DNA of 56,533 bases, taken from assembly GCA_026129905.1 (NCBI GenBank), contig JAHCHE010000043.1:1-56533 (forward strand), given 5' to 3'. This DNA comes from Bryobacteraceae bacterium. Its GTDB lineage: Bacteria; Acidobacteriota; Terriglobia; Bryobacterales; Bryobacteraceae. Every line of letters starts with the position of its first letter. The stretch's first letter is position 1. Under the pieces are notes generated by a model that worked only from the letters and a program-made list of their open reading frames with translations, was not told the DNA's origin and ran no database searches. The translations under genes were made by a program, and so were the position numbers. Below are positions 8,312 to 16,540 of this stretch, piece after piece.

Positions 8312-9178
8312 CTACTTCGCCTCCTGCCCCTCCGTGGGAGCGATCCCCTCGCGCGCACCTGCCGGCCCCGGCGCCACCCCCAGCGCCGACTGCGCCCCCA
8401 TCCGGATCAGCGTGCCTTCTCCCGGCCCCTGGAAAAACGTGAAGCCTTCGCGCTTCCTCCACGCTAGCGGCCCGCCGAGTTTGAGTCGCGCCTTCAGCGT
8501 CGCGTCCCGCACGGCGCCCACCAGCGATTCATACTCCGGATCCCCTTGCTTGCGCCCCGAAAAGCTCGACAGGTCCGTGCTGGCGACGAAGATCACGTCG
8601 ATGCCCGGCAGCGCAGCCAGCTTGTCCACGATCGCCGCGCCCGCCGGCGATTCGATCATCGCCACCACCATGACGTTGTCGTTGGCCGCCGCCCGGTAGT
8701 CGCCGCCCCACAACGCGCCGTACTGCCCGCCGCCCTGGCTCCGTTTTCCAATGGGCGGATACTTGGAGTACCTCACCGCCGCTTCGGCCTTTTCCATCGT
8801 CTCCACCATCGGAATGATGATCCCGAGCGCGCCGATGTCGGTCGCCTTCTGAATATCGCCTTCCGTCGCGTCCGGCACGCGGATGAAGGGAATGGCCGGC
8901 GCGCCCCGGCACGCCCAGATCATCCGCGCCGCTTCCTGGTACGTGAGCGGACTATGCTGCATTTCGATCCACAGGAAATCGAATCCCGACCGCGCCATCG
9001 CGCAATAAACGTCCGGGTCCGGCGACGACACCGTTCCCCCGACGACCTGCTTGCCCTCGGCCAGCTTCTGCTTCACTGTGTTGAAGATTCGCGCCGGCGC
9101 GCCGCCGGGCGCATGCTGGCCCGGAAGAACCCCCGCCGCGCAGACAACCGCGAGCGCAACCATCCGATGGAAACCCAT
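8312..9178 (-). CDS. HpcH/HpaI-family aldolase with signal peptide
   Basis: A 288-residue protein of the class II HpaI aldolase / citrate-lyase-beta superfamily, which cleaves 2-keto-3-deoxy acids into pyruvate and an aldehyde. Family segments visible are WIEMQHSP, IPFIRVPD, GALGIIIPMVET, the metal-binding IESPAGA and an Asp in VASTDLSS. The start at 9178 has an excellent AGGAGG 4 bases upstream. The N-terminus (MGFHRMVALAVVCAAGVLPGQ) looks like a signal peptide, which is unusual for this normally cytoplasmic enzyme. It lies 71 bases downstream of the RraA-like gene on the same strand, probably in one transcript; both families handle keto-acid aldol chemistry. Confidence 0.85.
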   Translation of the reverse strand: MGFHRMVALAVVCAAGVLPGQHAPGGAPARIFNTVKQKLAEGKQVVGGTVSSPDPDVYCAMARSGFDFLWIEMQHSPLTYQEAARMIWACRGAPAIPFIRVPDATEGDIQKATDIGALGIIIPMVETMEKAEAAVRYSKYPPIGKRSQGGGQYGALWGGDYRAAANDNVMVVAMIESPAGAAIVDKLAALPGIDVIFVASTDLSSFSGRKQGDPEYESLVGAVRDATLKARLKLGGPLAWRKREGFTFFQGPGEGTLIRMGAQSALGVAPGPAGAREGIAPTEGQEAK

Positions 9179-9249
9179 GAACCTCCTTTGCCCAGCCCGG
9201 ATTCTGCACGAGGATACCAGACGCGGAACGCCTCTGCGGGCGGCACGCC

Positions 9250-10131
9250 CTACCGCTTCCGTTCCGCCAGCCGTTTCTTCAAGTATTCGTCGTACTCCTT
9301 CTGCAGTTCCGGCGAAAGCGGCCCGCCGTACAGGTCGCTCGCCTTGTACTTGCCGGTGAGGAATTTCGCCTTCGTCCATTCGTCGTGAATGTGCGTGGTC
9401 TCGGCTGCGTCCAGAATCTGCTCCACCAACTGCGGCGGGATGAAAACGACGCCCGTGCGGTCGCCGAGCACAATATCGCCCGGCATCACGATGGCGTTGC
9501 CCACTTTCACCGGGATGTTGATCCCGGCCAGCACCACGCCGCTGACCGCCGCCGGATTCGGCGCCCGAAAGTACACCTGCGTCGGCAGCGCAAAGATGCC
9601 CTCGACGTCGCGAATCGTCCCGTCCACCACCGCCCCCGTGCGCGTGACGCCATAGATCGCCGCGTGCAGGTTGTCGCCGCCGAAATTGTGGCCGTCGCCC
9701 GCGCCCATCAGATCGACCACCGGCACGTCGTTGAGCTGAAGCTGATCGATCACGCGCTGATTCACCCCGCGCGGAAAGCCCGCCGCCTGCGCGTCCGCGT
9801 CCACCGCTTTCTGAAGATCCGGCCGCAGGGGAAGATACTGCGCCGTCACCGCCCGCCCCACCAGTTTTCTTCCGGGATGGAGGATCCGCATGTCTCCCGC
9901 GTATTGCTGCGTGTAGCCCTTGTTCCGCATCAAGCCCCAGGCTTCCTCGATCGACAGGCTTTTCACCCGCTCCAGGATCGCGTCCGGCGCCTTGGGCCGC
10001 CCATCCGCAAAGCGGTCGAAAGGATTCTCCGCCGTGTAGCGGATCATCTGCTCCCGCGCGAACCGGAAGATCTGCCCCTCAGCCGGCCCGGCGCACGCAA
10101 CAACAAAAAGCGCGATGGCTGCTTTTTTCAT
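9250..10131 (-). CDS. RraA-like / oxaloacetate decarboxylase-aldolase family protein, exported
   Basis: A 293-residue protein of the RraA / 4-hydroxy-4-methyl-2-oxoglutarate aldolase family. The active-site-type segment VVDGTIRDVEGI, the GAGDGHNFGGDNLH loop and GDIVLGDRTGVVFIPP are characteristic. The start ATG 10131 begins MKKAAIALFVVACAGPAEGQ, a clear signal peptide; TTG 10140 is less likely. The C-terminus is rich in charged residues. Family members act as pyruvate aldolases or as inhibitors of RNase E; export argues against the second role. The HpaI-type aldolase lies immediately downstream. Confidence 0.82.
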   Translation of the reverse strand: MKKAAIALFVVACAGPAEGQIFRFAREQMIRYTAENPFDRFADGRPKAPDAILERVKSLSIEEAWGLMRNKGYTQQYAGDMRILHPGRKLVGRAVTAQYLPLRPDLQKAVDADAQAAGFPRGVNQRVIDQLQLNDVPVVDLMGAGDGHNFGGDNLHAAIYGVTRTGAVVDGTIRDVEGIFALPTQVYFRAPNPAAVSGVVLAGINIPVKVGNAIVMPGDIVLGDRTGVVFIPPQLVEQILDAAETTHIHDEWTKAKFLTGKYKASDLYGGPLSPELQKEYDEYLKKRLAERKR

Positions 10132-10247
10132 GGAGTGCAATGTAGCACACTTCCGCGCGGCGAGCCGCCCGAACGCCCGCGAGACCCGCGAGACCGCCGT
10201 TTGCAGCGCGGTGCCGTTCCGCCGGAGAATCGAAGTGAGATCCGAGC

Positions 10248-10508
<261 letters not shown>

Positions 10509-10563
10509 CGTCCGGCCCGCTCGCCGCGAAGGTCCTGCGAACGAGCGCGCGTATAATGGACGC

Positions 10564-11535
10564 ATGTTTCGGCTCGTTGCGGCTTTCATCGTCGTTGTCG
10601 CGTCCGCCTGGGCGCAAAGCGCGGACCTGCTGATCCTGCACAAAGGCGCCAGCTCGCTCGGCTTCTACACCCTGGAGGGAGCGCATCTCGCCAGCCTTGC
10701 CACCGGCACGCATCCCCACGAGATGGTCCGCTCCGCCGACGGACGTCTGGTCTACGCCACCGATAACGGCACGATGCTGATCGAACAGGTGAGCGCGGGC
10801 GGTAACTCCGTCTCGGTGATCGACATCGCCGCCCGCAAACGCGTCGCCGAGATCTCAACGGGCCAATATCGCCGCCCCCACGGCATCGACCTCGACCCGA
10901 AAACCGGCCTCGTCTACGTGAGCTGCGAGCTGCCCGACCAGTTGCTCGCCATCGACCCGGCGCAGCGCAAAGTCGTCCGGACCTACGACACCAAGGGCAA
11001 GACCGCCCACATGGTGAAGCTGTCCGCCGACGGCAACTGGGCCTTCGTCAGCCACAGCAATTCCGCCAACGTCGGCGCCGTCCAACTGGCCACCGGCGCC
11101 GTCAAGCTCATTCCTACGGGAAACCGGCCGGAAGGCAGCGCCCTATCCCCGGACGGCAAGCTGCTGTACGTGGTGAATCGCGAGGCCGCCCAGATCACCG
11201 TCATCGACCCGGCCACGCAAACCGCCTCCGGCTTAATCAAGACGGGAAAGGGGCCCGTCCGCGTCAAGGTGGCGCCCGGCGGCGCGGTCGTCTATGCCCT
11301 GATGCACGACAACGCCATTGGAATCGCCGACGCCAAGGCGCGCAAGGAGGTGGCAACCGTGAAGCTCGGAGGCAGTCCCGTCTCTCTCGAGCTCTCTCCG
11401 GACGGCGCCCTCGCGTACGCCTCCGCCCAAGACCTCGACACCGTCTACGTCGTCTCGGTGAAGGACCGCAAGATCGTCCGCGAGATCAAGACCTCGCCCA
11501 AAATGTTCCCCGACGCCGTGATGGCCCTTCGCTGA
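10564..11535 (+). CDS. YVTN-type beta-propeller protein, exported
   Basis: A 323-residue protein with a signal peptide (MFRLVAAFIVVVASAWAQS) and about seven YVTN/NHL-type blades, with repeated 'VxVIDxAxxKxVxxI.TG..P.G..LSPDGKLLYVVN' signatures. Such periplasmic propellers bind ligands or partners and have no proven catalytic role. The start ATG 10564 gives a perfect signal peptide. The frame is open much further upstream, but that part runs antisense to the RraA gene and is not coding. Confidence 0.85.
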   Translation: MFRLVAAFIVVVASAWAQSADLLILHKGASSLGFYTLEGAHLASLATGTHPHEMVRSADGRLVYATDNGTMLIEQVSAGGNSVSVIDIAARKRVAEISTGQYRRPHGIDLDPKTGLVYVSCELPDQLLAIDPAQRKVVRTYDTKGKTAHMVKLSADGNWAFVSHSNSANVGAVQLATGAVKLIPTGNRPEGSALSPDGKLLYVVNREAAQITVIDPATQTASGLIKTGKGPVRVKVAPGGAVVYALMHDNAIGIADAKARKEVATVKLGGSPVSLELSPDGALAYASAQDLDTVYVVSVKDRKIVREIKTSPKMFPDAVMALR

Positions 11536-11586
11536 GCGCAGGCTCGCCCGGGTTTCCGCGGCCCCCCCGCCGGAGCCTCGCGCCCG

Positions 11587-11940
11587 CTATGCCGGCAGAG
11601 CCGGTTCGTTATCCGCGACGCCGCCTTTCAGGTACCCCAGATCCTCGGTGGGATTCCCGTTCGCCGTGGACCTCCCTTTCCGCGGCCGCCGCGCAAGGTA
11701 TTCGGATAATTTCAGCGGCTCCGTCCCCCCGTTCTCCATGTGACGCTGCACCGCTTTCTGGTAGCGGCGAAGTATTTCCCGCCGGTTGGCGCCCGTCAGA
11801 TTGCATTCCTCGATGTCGAGGAGCAACTCCACCTCCCACCGGCGAAAGCAATTACGGCTGAACGTGCCCCGCAGCAACTCCACAATCAGCCGGTTGAACC
11901 GGTTCAGCACGGCCTCGCTGTCTGGCGTCCAATCGAACAT
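11587..11940 (-). CDS. Small conserved hypothetical protein
   Basis: A 117-residue soluble protein, MFDWTPDSEAVLNRFNRLIV onward, predicted mostly alpha-helical. It has a charged C-terminal tail and a segment NLTGANRREILRRYQKAVQRH that looks like a helix-turn. From memory this type of 'cytoplasmic regulator-like' small protein recurs in Acidobacteriota, but I cannot name a family. It is convergent with the YVTN gene and divergent from the esterase gene. Confidence 0.65.
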   Translation of the reverse strand: MFDWTPDSEAVLNRFNRLIVELLRGTFSRNCFRRWEVELLLDIEECNLTGANRREILRRYQKAVQRHMENGGTEPLKLSEYLARRPRKGRSTANGNPTEDLGYLKGGVADNEPALPA

Positions 11941-12119
11941 ACCAACTTACGTATCGGCAGGAGTGGGGAAAAAGATTAGAACCGGCTTATCACTGGTACT
12001 GGGATCCTGCTTCTCCTCCATGGACATGATACGCAATGCCATGTCCATTTACCACCCCAAAATCCGAAATCGCCCCCCTCACGGTTGCCCCAGCCCCCGC
12101 GACTCGCTATAGTGCGCTC

Positions 12120-13886
12120 ATGCGACCTATAGCCGGTCTGCTCCTGGCCCTGTCCCTGGCCGCGCAGGTCCCGGAGCGAGACGCCCGCAACACCGACATC
12201 CCAAATACCGACACGCACTTCTCGCCGCGCGCATACCCGACGCGGGCCGCCTGGGAAGCCAAAAAGGCCCAGCTACGCCGTCAGATTCTGTTCGCCGCCG
12301 GCCTGTATCCTCTGCCCGACAAGGATCCGCTCCAATCCACGGTCTTCGGCCGGCTGGAACGCGACGGCTACTCGATCGAAAAAGTATACCTGGAGACGCT
12401 GCCAGGCTTCTACCTCGGCGGCAATCTCTACCGGCCCCTCGGCCAAACGGGCCCCTTCCCGGCGGTGGCGAAGGCGCATGGCCACTGGGCCTACGGCCGC
12501 CTGGAAGAGCAACCGCTCGCCTCGGCTCACACCCTCGCCGTTAACCTCGCCCGCTCCGGCTATGTCGTCTTTTCCTACGACATGCTCGGCAACAACGACA
12601 CCCTCCAGACCCCACATGTCTTCGGCGGCCCCGTCGAGCAGCTTTGGTCCTTCTCTCCCTTCGGCCTCCAACTGTGGAACTCCATCCGAGTCATCGATTT
12701 CCTGGAGTCCCTTCCCGCCGTCGACCCAAACCGAATCGCTGTCACCGGCGCCTCCGGCGGCGGAACCCAGACCTTTTCGGTGGCCGCCGTCGACGACCGC
12801 GTCCGCTACGCCGCCCCGGTGAACATGGTCTCCGCTATCATGCAGGGCGGCTGCCGCTGCGAGAACGCGGCCGGCCTGCGCATCGACACGTTCAACGTCG
12901 AGTTCGCCGCCATGATGGCCCCCCGCCCCCTCCTGCTGGTCTCCTCCACCCAGGACTGGACCCGCAACACGCCCAGCGAGGAGTTCCCCGCCGTCCGCGA
13001 GATCTACGCCCTCTACGACGCCGCCGTCCAGGTGGAAACCGTCCAGATCGACGCGCCCCATAACTACAACCGCGAAAGCCGCGAAGCCGTCTACCGCTTC
13101 CTCGCCAAACACGCCCAAGGCCGCCAGGACGCCGCCTCCATCGCCGAATCCGAGGCCCCCGTCGAGCGCCTGCAGGACCTGCTCGTCTTCCACGCCCGCC
13201 CTCTCCCCCCGAACGCCCTCGACTACGCTGGCCTGTTCGACCAATGGAAGCGCGCCTCCCAACGCCAGAGCTCCGCCACCTCCGACCCCGCCGCCATTCG
13301 TGAGCGCCTCCAGCTCGCCATCAAAGCCGAGTGGCCCGGCAAGGTCGCCTCCTCCTCCCAGGACCGGAAGATCCGCCTCTCCCGCCCCGGCGCCGGCGAC
13401 TCGGTCCCGGCCTTGTGGTTCCCCGGCAACGGCGCGCCCGTCCTCGTCGCGCATCCCGAGGGCGCCCAGGCCGCCGCCAACCTCCCCAAAGTCCGCGAAT
13501 GGCTCGCCGCCAAACGGCCCGTCCTTCTCATCGATGCCTTCCAGACCGGTTCCGCCGCCGCCCCGCGCGACCGCGCCCACGAGCACTTCCTCACCTTCAA
13601 CCTCACCGACGACGCCAACCGCGTCCAGGACATCCTCACCGCCTTGTCCTTCCTCAACGCCGCCCGTAAGACCCGCATCGAACTCGCCGGCTTCGACAAG
13701 GCCGCCGTTTGGGCGCTGTTCGCCGCCGCGATTGCGCCCGTCGAAGTAGACCTCGCCGCCGACCTCGCCGCCTTTCGCGGCGCCGACGACGACTTCGTTA
13801 GACAATTCTTCATCCCCGGCATCCAGCGAGCCGGAGGCCTCGCCGCCGCCCTGAAGCTCACCGAGGGCCGCCGTTCCCGGCCATGA
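12120..13886 (+). CDS. Large exported alpha/beta hydrolase (acetylxylan-esterase-like)
   Basis: A 588-residue protein with a signal peptide (MRPIAGLLLALSLAAQ). The N-terminal half is an alpha/beta hydrolase with nucleophile elbow VTGASGGGTQTF (GxSxG) near residue 216, an upstream 'AKAHGHW' oxyanion region and a later DAPHNYN segment likely to carry the catalytic His. It resembles the acetylxylan esterase / dienelactone hydrolase group that removes acyl groups from carbohydrates. The C-terminal half (from about residue 400) has a second, weaker alpha/beta-like region (LWFPGNGAPVLVAHPEG). The start ATG 12120 is chosen by the signal peptide. The stop overlaps the HAD gene start (ATGA). Confidence 0.82.
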   Translation: MRPIAGLLLALSLAAQVPERDARNTDIPNTDTHFSPRAYPTRAAWEAKKAQLRRQILFAAGLYPLPDKDPLQSTVFGRLERDGYSIEKVYLETLPGFYLGGNLYRPLGQTGPFPAVAKAHGHWAYGRLEEQPLASAHTLAVNLARSGYVVFSYDMLGNNDTLQTPHVFGGPVEQLWSFSPFGLQLWNSIRVIDFLESLPAVDPNRIAVTGASGGGTQTFSVAAVDDRVRYAAPVNMVSAIMQGGCRCENAAGLRIDTFNVEFAAMMAPRPLLLVSSTQDWTRNTPSEEFPAVREIYALYDAAVQVETVQIDAPHNYNRESREAVYRFLAKHAQGRQDAASIAESEAPVERLQDLLVFHARPLPPNALDYAGLFDQWKRASQRQSSATSDPAAIRERLQLAIKAEWPGKVASSSQDRKIRLSRPGAGDSVPALWFPGNGAPVLVAHPEGAQAAANLPKVREWLAAKRPVLLIDAFQTGSAAAPRDRAHEHFLTFNLTDDANRVQDILTALSFLNAARKTRIELAGFDKAAVWALFAAAIAPVEVDLAADLAAFRGADDDFVRQFFIPGIQRAGGLAAALKLTEGRRSRP

Positions 13887-14380
13887 GCAAGCCCGGCATC
13901 TCCGTCGACATCCCCGCCTTCGGCCGCCTGGAAATCTGGACGCTGCTCAGCGACTACACCGGCTCGCTTTCCTGCGGCGGCAAGCTCGCCCCCGGCGTCG
14001 AAGAGCGCCTCCTGCGCCTGTCCGAATTGATCGACATCCACGTTCTCACGTCGGACACGTTCAACACCGCGCAGCGCGAGTTGGCCCGGCTTCCTCTGTA
14101 CATCAATGTCCTCGCCGGCGAGAATCACGACGTGCAGAAAGCGGCGTATATGCGCAGCCATTTCGTCCCGAATCGCGTCGCCGCCTTGGGCAACGGCGCC
14201 AACGACCGCCTCCTGTTGCGCGCCGTTAAGGAGGGCGCCGGCCTCGCCATCGCCGTGGACAACGGCGAAGGCTGTTCTCTCGAAGCGATGCTCAACGCGC
14301 ACCTGCTCATCTCTAGCGCCGCAGCCGCTCTCGACCTCCTCCTGGACCCCAACCGCCTCAAAGCCACCCTCCGCTGCTGA
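13883..14380 (+). CDS. HAD-superfamily protein related to P-type ATPase phosphatase domains
   Basis: A 165-residue soluble protein. The segments FGRLEIWTLLSDYTGSLSCGG and VAALGNGANDRLLLRAV match the 'soluble P-type ATPase-like' HAD family, the second being the HAD motif IV 'GNGxND'. In motif I the usual nucleophilic Asp-x-Asp is read as SDYTG, with a single candidate Asp. Translation is coupled to the preceding hydrolase through ATGA. The substrate is unknown. Confidence 0.72.
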   Translation: MSKPGISVDIPAFGRLEIWTLLSDYTGSLSCGGKLAPGVEERLLRLSELIDIHVLTSDTFNTAQRELARLPLYINVLAGENHDVQKAAYMRSHFVPNRVAALGNGANDRLLLRAVKEGAGLAIAVDNGEGCSLEAMLNAHLLISSAAAALDLLLDPNRLKATLRC

Positions 14381-14584
14381 CCGCCTGACCGCGGCATGCC
14401 CCCCCCGCATCTTCTCCCCCGCTCCTCCCGCTAGTCCCACCGATCGTACTGGACGTACTAAAGACAAACCCCTCGATTATTATCCTTTTGTGCAAGTTTT
14501 TTCAGACCCGTTTTTCCATTTTTCATATGCCGTCGATTTTTGGCCGCAACGGAGAGGATTTCACCTTAATCTACCTTCTTATCG

Positions 14585-14613
14585 TTGACAAGTGTCCGCT
14601 CTCATGTTAGTTT
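14585..14613 (+). promoter_or_regulatory. Sigma70-type promoter of the first UpxY gene
   Basis: TTGACA (14585-14590), a 17-base spacer ending in TGT (extended -10), then TAGTTT (14608-14613). Two further promoters of the same design lie at 15236 and 15604. The leader that follows has a hairpin CCTACCGG/CCGGTGGG at 14634-14660, immediately before the gene. Confidence 0.7.
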
Positions 14614-14666
14614 CGATAACGTAGATTTCAGTTCCTACCGGGTCGGCACAGGCCGGTGGGACTGAT

Positions 14667-15209
14667 ATGGTGGCTTGCCGTATGCTATCTTCTAACCCAA
14701 TCGTAACCACTGGGGACCCGCTCCATTGGTTCGCCCTTCAGGTCCGCCCGCGATTCGAGAGAATCGCCTCCAGAACACTGCATGATAAGGGCTACGAGGA
14801 ATTCACTCCCTTCTATACGACCACCCGCAAGTGGTCCGACCGCCGCAAAGAGGTCGAATTCCCCCTCTTCCCCGGTTACGTCTTCTGCCGCTTCGATCCC
14901 CTCTATCGTCTCCCCCTCCTGAAAACCACCGGCGTCGTCTCCGTCGTCGGCTTTGGCCGCGGTCCTGCCCCCATCGATGACGGCGAAATCGCCGGCCTCC
15001 GAACCCTCCTCGCCAACGATCGTCATGCCATCCCCTGGCCCTACCTCCGCGTAGGCCAGAAAGTCCGCGTCGTTGGCGGCCCCCTCCACGGCGTCGAAGG
15101 TCTTCTCCAGGACCTCAAAACCGGCCGCCGCATCGTCCTCTCCGTCAACCTCCTGCAGCGCTCCGTCGCCGCGGAAATCGACCGCGAACACGTCGAACCC
15201 CTTCTATAA
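14667..15209 (+). CDS. NusG/RfaH-like transcription antiterminator (UpxY type), copy 1
   Basis: A 180-residue NusG paralogue. It has an N-terminal NGN domain (HWFALQVRPRFERIASRTL, FPLFPGYVFCRFDP, TTGVVSVVGFG) and a C-terminal KOW domain (LRVGQKVRVVGGPLHGVEGLL). UpxY/RfaH-type proteins bind RNA polymerase to promote elongation of long polysaccharide operons. ATG 14682 (MLSSNPIV) is an alternative start. It shares most residues with the second copy at 15723, and both stand at the head of what appears to be a broken exopolysaccharide locus. Chromosomal NusG itself is normally near rplK, so this is not the housekeeping gene. Confidence 0.9.
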   Translation: MVACRMLSSNPIVTTGDPLHWFALQVRPRFERIASRTLHDKGYEEFTPFYTTTRKWSDRRKEVEFPLFPGYVFCRFDPLYRLPLLKTTGVVSVVGFGRGPAPIDDGEIAGLRTLLANDRHAIPWPYLRVGQKVRVVGGPLHGVEGLLQDLKTGRRIVLSVNLLQRSVAAEIDREHVEPLL

Positions 15210-15235
15210 CGATACGTTCGCCTTTTGCCAACGGC

Positions 15236-15264
15236 TTGACAAGTCTCGCGTCCTATGATACGAA
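15236..15264 (+). promoter_or_regulatory. Orphan promoter-like motif of the UpxY type
   Basis: TTGACA (15236-15241), a 17-base spacer ending in TGA, and TACGAA (15259-15264). The first nine bases TTGACAAGT are identical to the promoters at 14585 and 15604. No convincing gene follows. Confidence 0.5.
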
Positions 15265-15603
15265 TCGAACGATCGGCATCGCGTGCGGCTCGAACGCCAA
15301 CGCGCCGCGCAGCGGTTGCCGATCACGATGCGGCAGCGGCTCGGACCGGAGGCGAACCGTCCTTTCGCGCCGCAACGGAGGATTACCAGCAATTCGCCGA
15401 TCGTTTCGCGTCGGCCCTCGCGGCGAATCGAACCGCGCGGCCGGCGCTGCTGAGCCTGGCAATTCCGAAAGCTCGCCCCGCCGCGGGAACCCGGCGCCGG
15501 ACGTGTGCGCATTCGCGCTGACATCGTTTCCTGCGCCGGACGCACATCAATGCGGAAATTTGGGGCAATTGCACTAAATCGGCACAAATCAGTAAAGTTT
15601 CGA

Positions 15604-15632
15604 TTGACAAGTGCACGACATCATGGTAAGTT
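15604..15632 (+). promoter_or_regulatory. Sigma70-type promoter of the second UpxY gene
   Basis: TTGACA (15604-15609), a 17-base spacer ending in TGG (extended -10), then TAAGTT (15627-15632). TTGACAAGTG and the spacer end CATG-G/T resemble the promoter of copy 1. Confidence 0.7.
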
Positions 15633-15691
15633 CCTTCAATCTGGGTTCTACGGAATCTACCTTAAAGTTGAAACAACCCTGGGACAAAAGG

Positions 15692-15703
15692 GGCGGTAGC
15701 TTG
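15692..15703 (+). promoter_or_regulatory. ops-like element in the leader of the second UpxY gene
   Basis: GGCGGTAGCTTG matches the enterobacterial ops element recognised by RfaH (core GGCGGTAG, then a T three bases on). It lies 60 bases downstream of the -10 and 19 bases before the ATG. At the corresponding place in copy 1 the sequence TATGGTGGCTTG is a weaker match. An ops-type pause and recruitment site in front of an RfaH-like gene would allow self-recruitment. Confidence 0.45.
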
Positions 15704-15722
15704 TCCGAGTCTCCATCCTTCA

Positions 15723-16238
15723 ATGCCTCAAGACCCCGATAGCGCCTTGCCCCCCTGGTTCGCCGTGCGCGTCCGCTCCAATTACGAAAAAATCACCGCC
15801 AATCATCTCCGGATGAAGGGTTACGAGGAGTTCACTCCGGTCTACAAAACGAAACGGCGCTGGTCCGACCGTACGCGCGTGATCGAGTGCCCCCTCTTCC
15901 CCGGATATGTCTTTTGCCGCTTCGATCCCACGATTCGCCTGCCCATCCTCCAGACGCCGGGCGTCGTCTCCGTCGTCGGGTTCGGCGGCGATCCCGCGCC
16001 GGTTGACCCCCTCGAAATCGCCAATCTCCAAGCCATCGTGAACGACGGCCGTAACCTCTCCCCGTGGCCCTATCTGCGGATCGGTCAAAAAGTCCGCATC
16101 CTCGGCGGCGCCCTCCACGGCATCGAAGGTTTCCTTGTCGACCTCCGCAAAGGCCGCCGCATCGTCGTCTCCGTAAGCTTGCTGCAGCGCTCCGTCGCCG
16201 CGGAACTCGACCGCGAGGACATTGAGCCGGTCCTCTGA
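15723..16238 (+). CDS. NusG/RfaH-like transcription antiterminator (UpxY type), copy 2
   Basis: A 171-residue paralogue of the gene at 14667. The NGN domain has WFAVRVRSNYEKITANHLR, CPLFPGYVFCRFDP and TPGVVSVVGFG; the KOW domain has LRIGQKVRILGGALHGIEGFL; the shared ending is LLQRSVAAELDRED. The role is the same as for copy 1: promotion of transcription through a long surface-polysaccharide operon. Directly downstream are a truncated ribbon-helix-helix gene and a broken chain-length determinant, so its natural target operon seems to have been deleted here or to lie elsewhere. There is no clear ribosome binding site. Confidence 0.9.
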   Translation: MPQDPDSALPPWFAVRVRSNYEKITANHLRMKGYEEFTPVYKTKRRWSDRTRVIECPLFPGYVFCRFDPTIRLPILQTPGVVSVVGFGGDPAPVDPLEIANLQAIVNDGRNLSPWPYLRIGQKVRILGGALHGIEGFLVDLRKGRRIVVSVSLLQRSVAAELDREDIEPVL

Positions 16239-16300
16239 TCGACTTCACGCGAAGATAAACGGCCGTTCCAACTTTCACTCGGCTCCTGGTCAAAACAACA

Positions 16301-16540
16301 ATGCGAACCGTTATGCAGGACCGTCGCGACCGGCGCGTCATGTTCCGCCTCTCCGACGAAGAATACGACCGGCTCCAGCAGATGTGCCACTCCATGCGCT
16401 GCCGGAGCTTCTCCGAACTCGTCCGCGCCGCCGTCCACTCCTGGATCGATAGCGGCGCCGGCCGCCGCGACGACCACCTCGAACGCCGCCTCGACGACTG
16501 CGAACGCCGCATCGCCGCCCTCACGGCGCGAGTCGCGCAA
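16301..16540 (+). pseudogene. Truncated ribbon-helix-helix-like protein
   Basis: The frame from ATG 16301 encodes a basic N-terminus (MRTVMQDRRDRRVMFRLSDE), an RHH/CopG-like segment (EEYDRLQQMC, SFSELVRAAVHSWID) and a short coiled coil (LERRLDDCERRIAALTARV). At about 16535-16541 the sequence switches to the GumC-like gene in another frame, so the natural 3' end is missing; the frame runs on to 16900 with unrelated arginine-rich residues. It was probably a small DNA-binding regulator of the polysaccharide locus. It may still be expressed with a foreign tail. Confidence 0.6.

Larger units (their letters stand above)
15210..15722. other. Spacer between the two UpxY genes, with no convincing gene
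   Basis: 513 bases. Short frames exist on both strands (for example an 88-codon plus frame from 15255) but have arginine-rich, low-information translations and no ribosome binding site. The stretch contains an orphan promoter-like motif at 15236 and the promoter and leader of the second UpxY gene from 15604. It may be the scar of a lost gene that once followed the orphan promoter. Confidence 0.5.

Noticed and set aside
12273-13805. 510-codon glycine/valine-rich frame opposite the alpha/beta hydrolase
   Set aside because: Low-complexity antisense translation of GCC/GAC-rich codons, without a ribosome binding site.
15255-15521. 88-codon frame in the spacer between the UpxY genes
   Set aside because: Its ATG would overlap the promoter-like motif, it lacks a ribosome binding site, and the translation resembles no protein.
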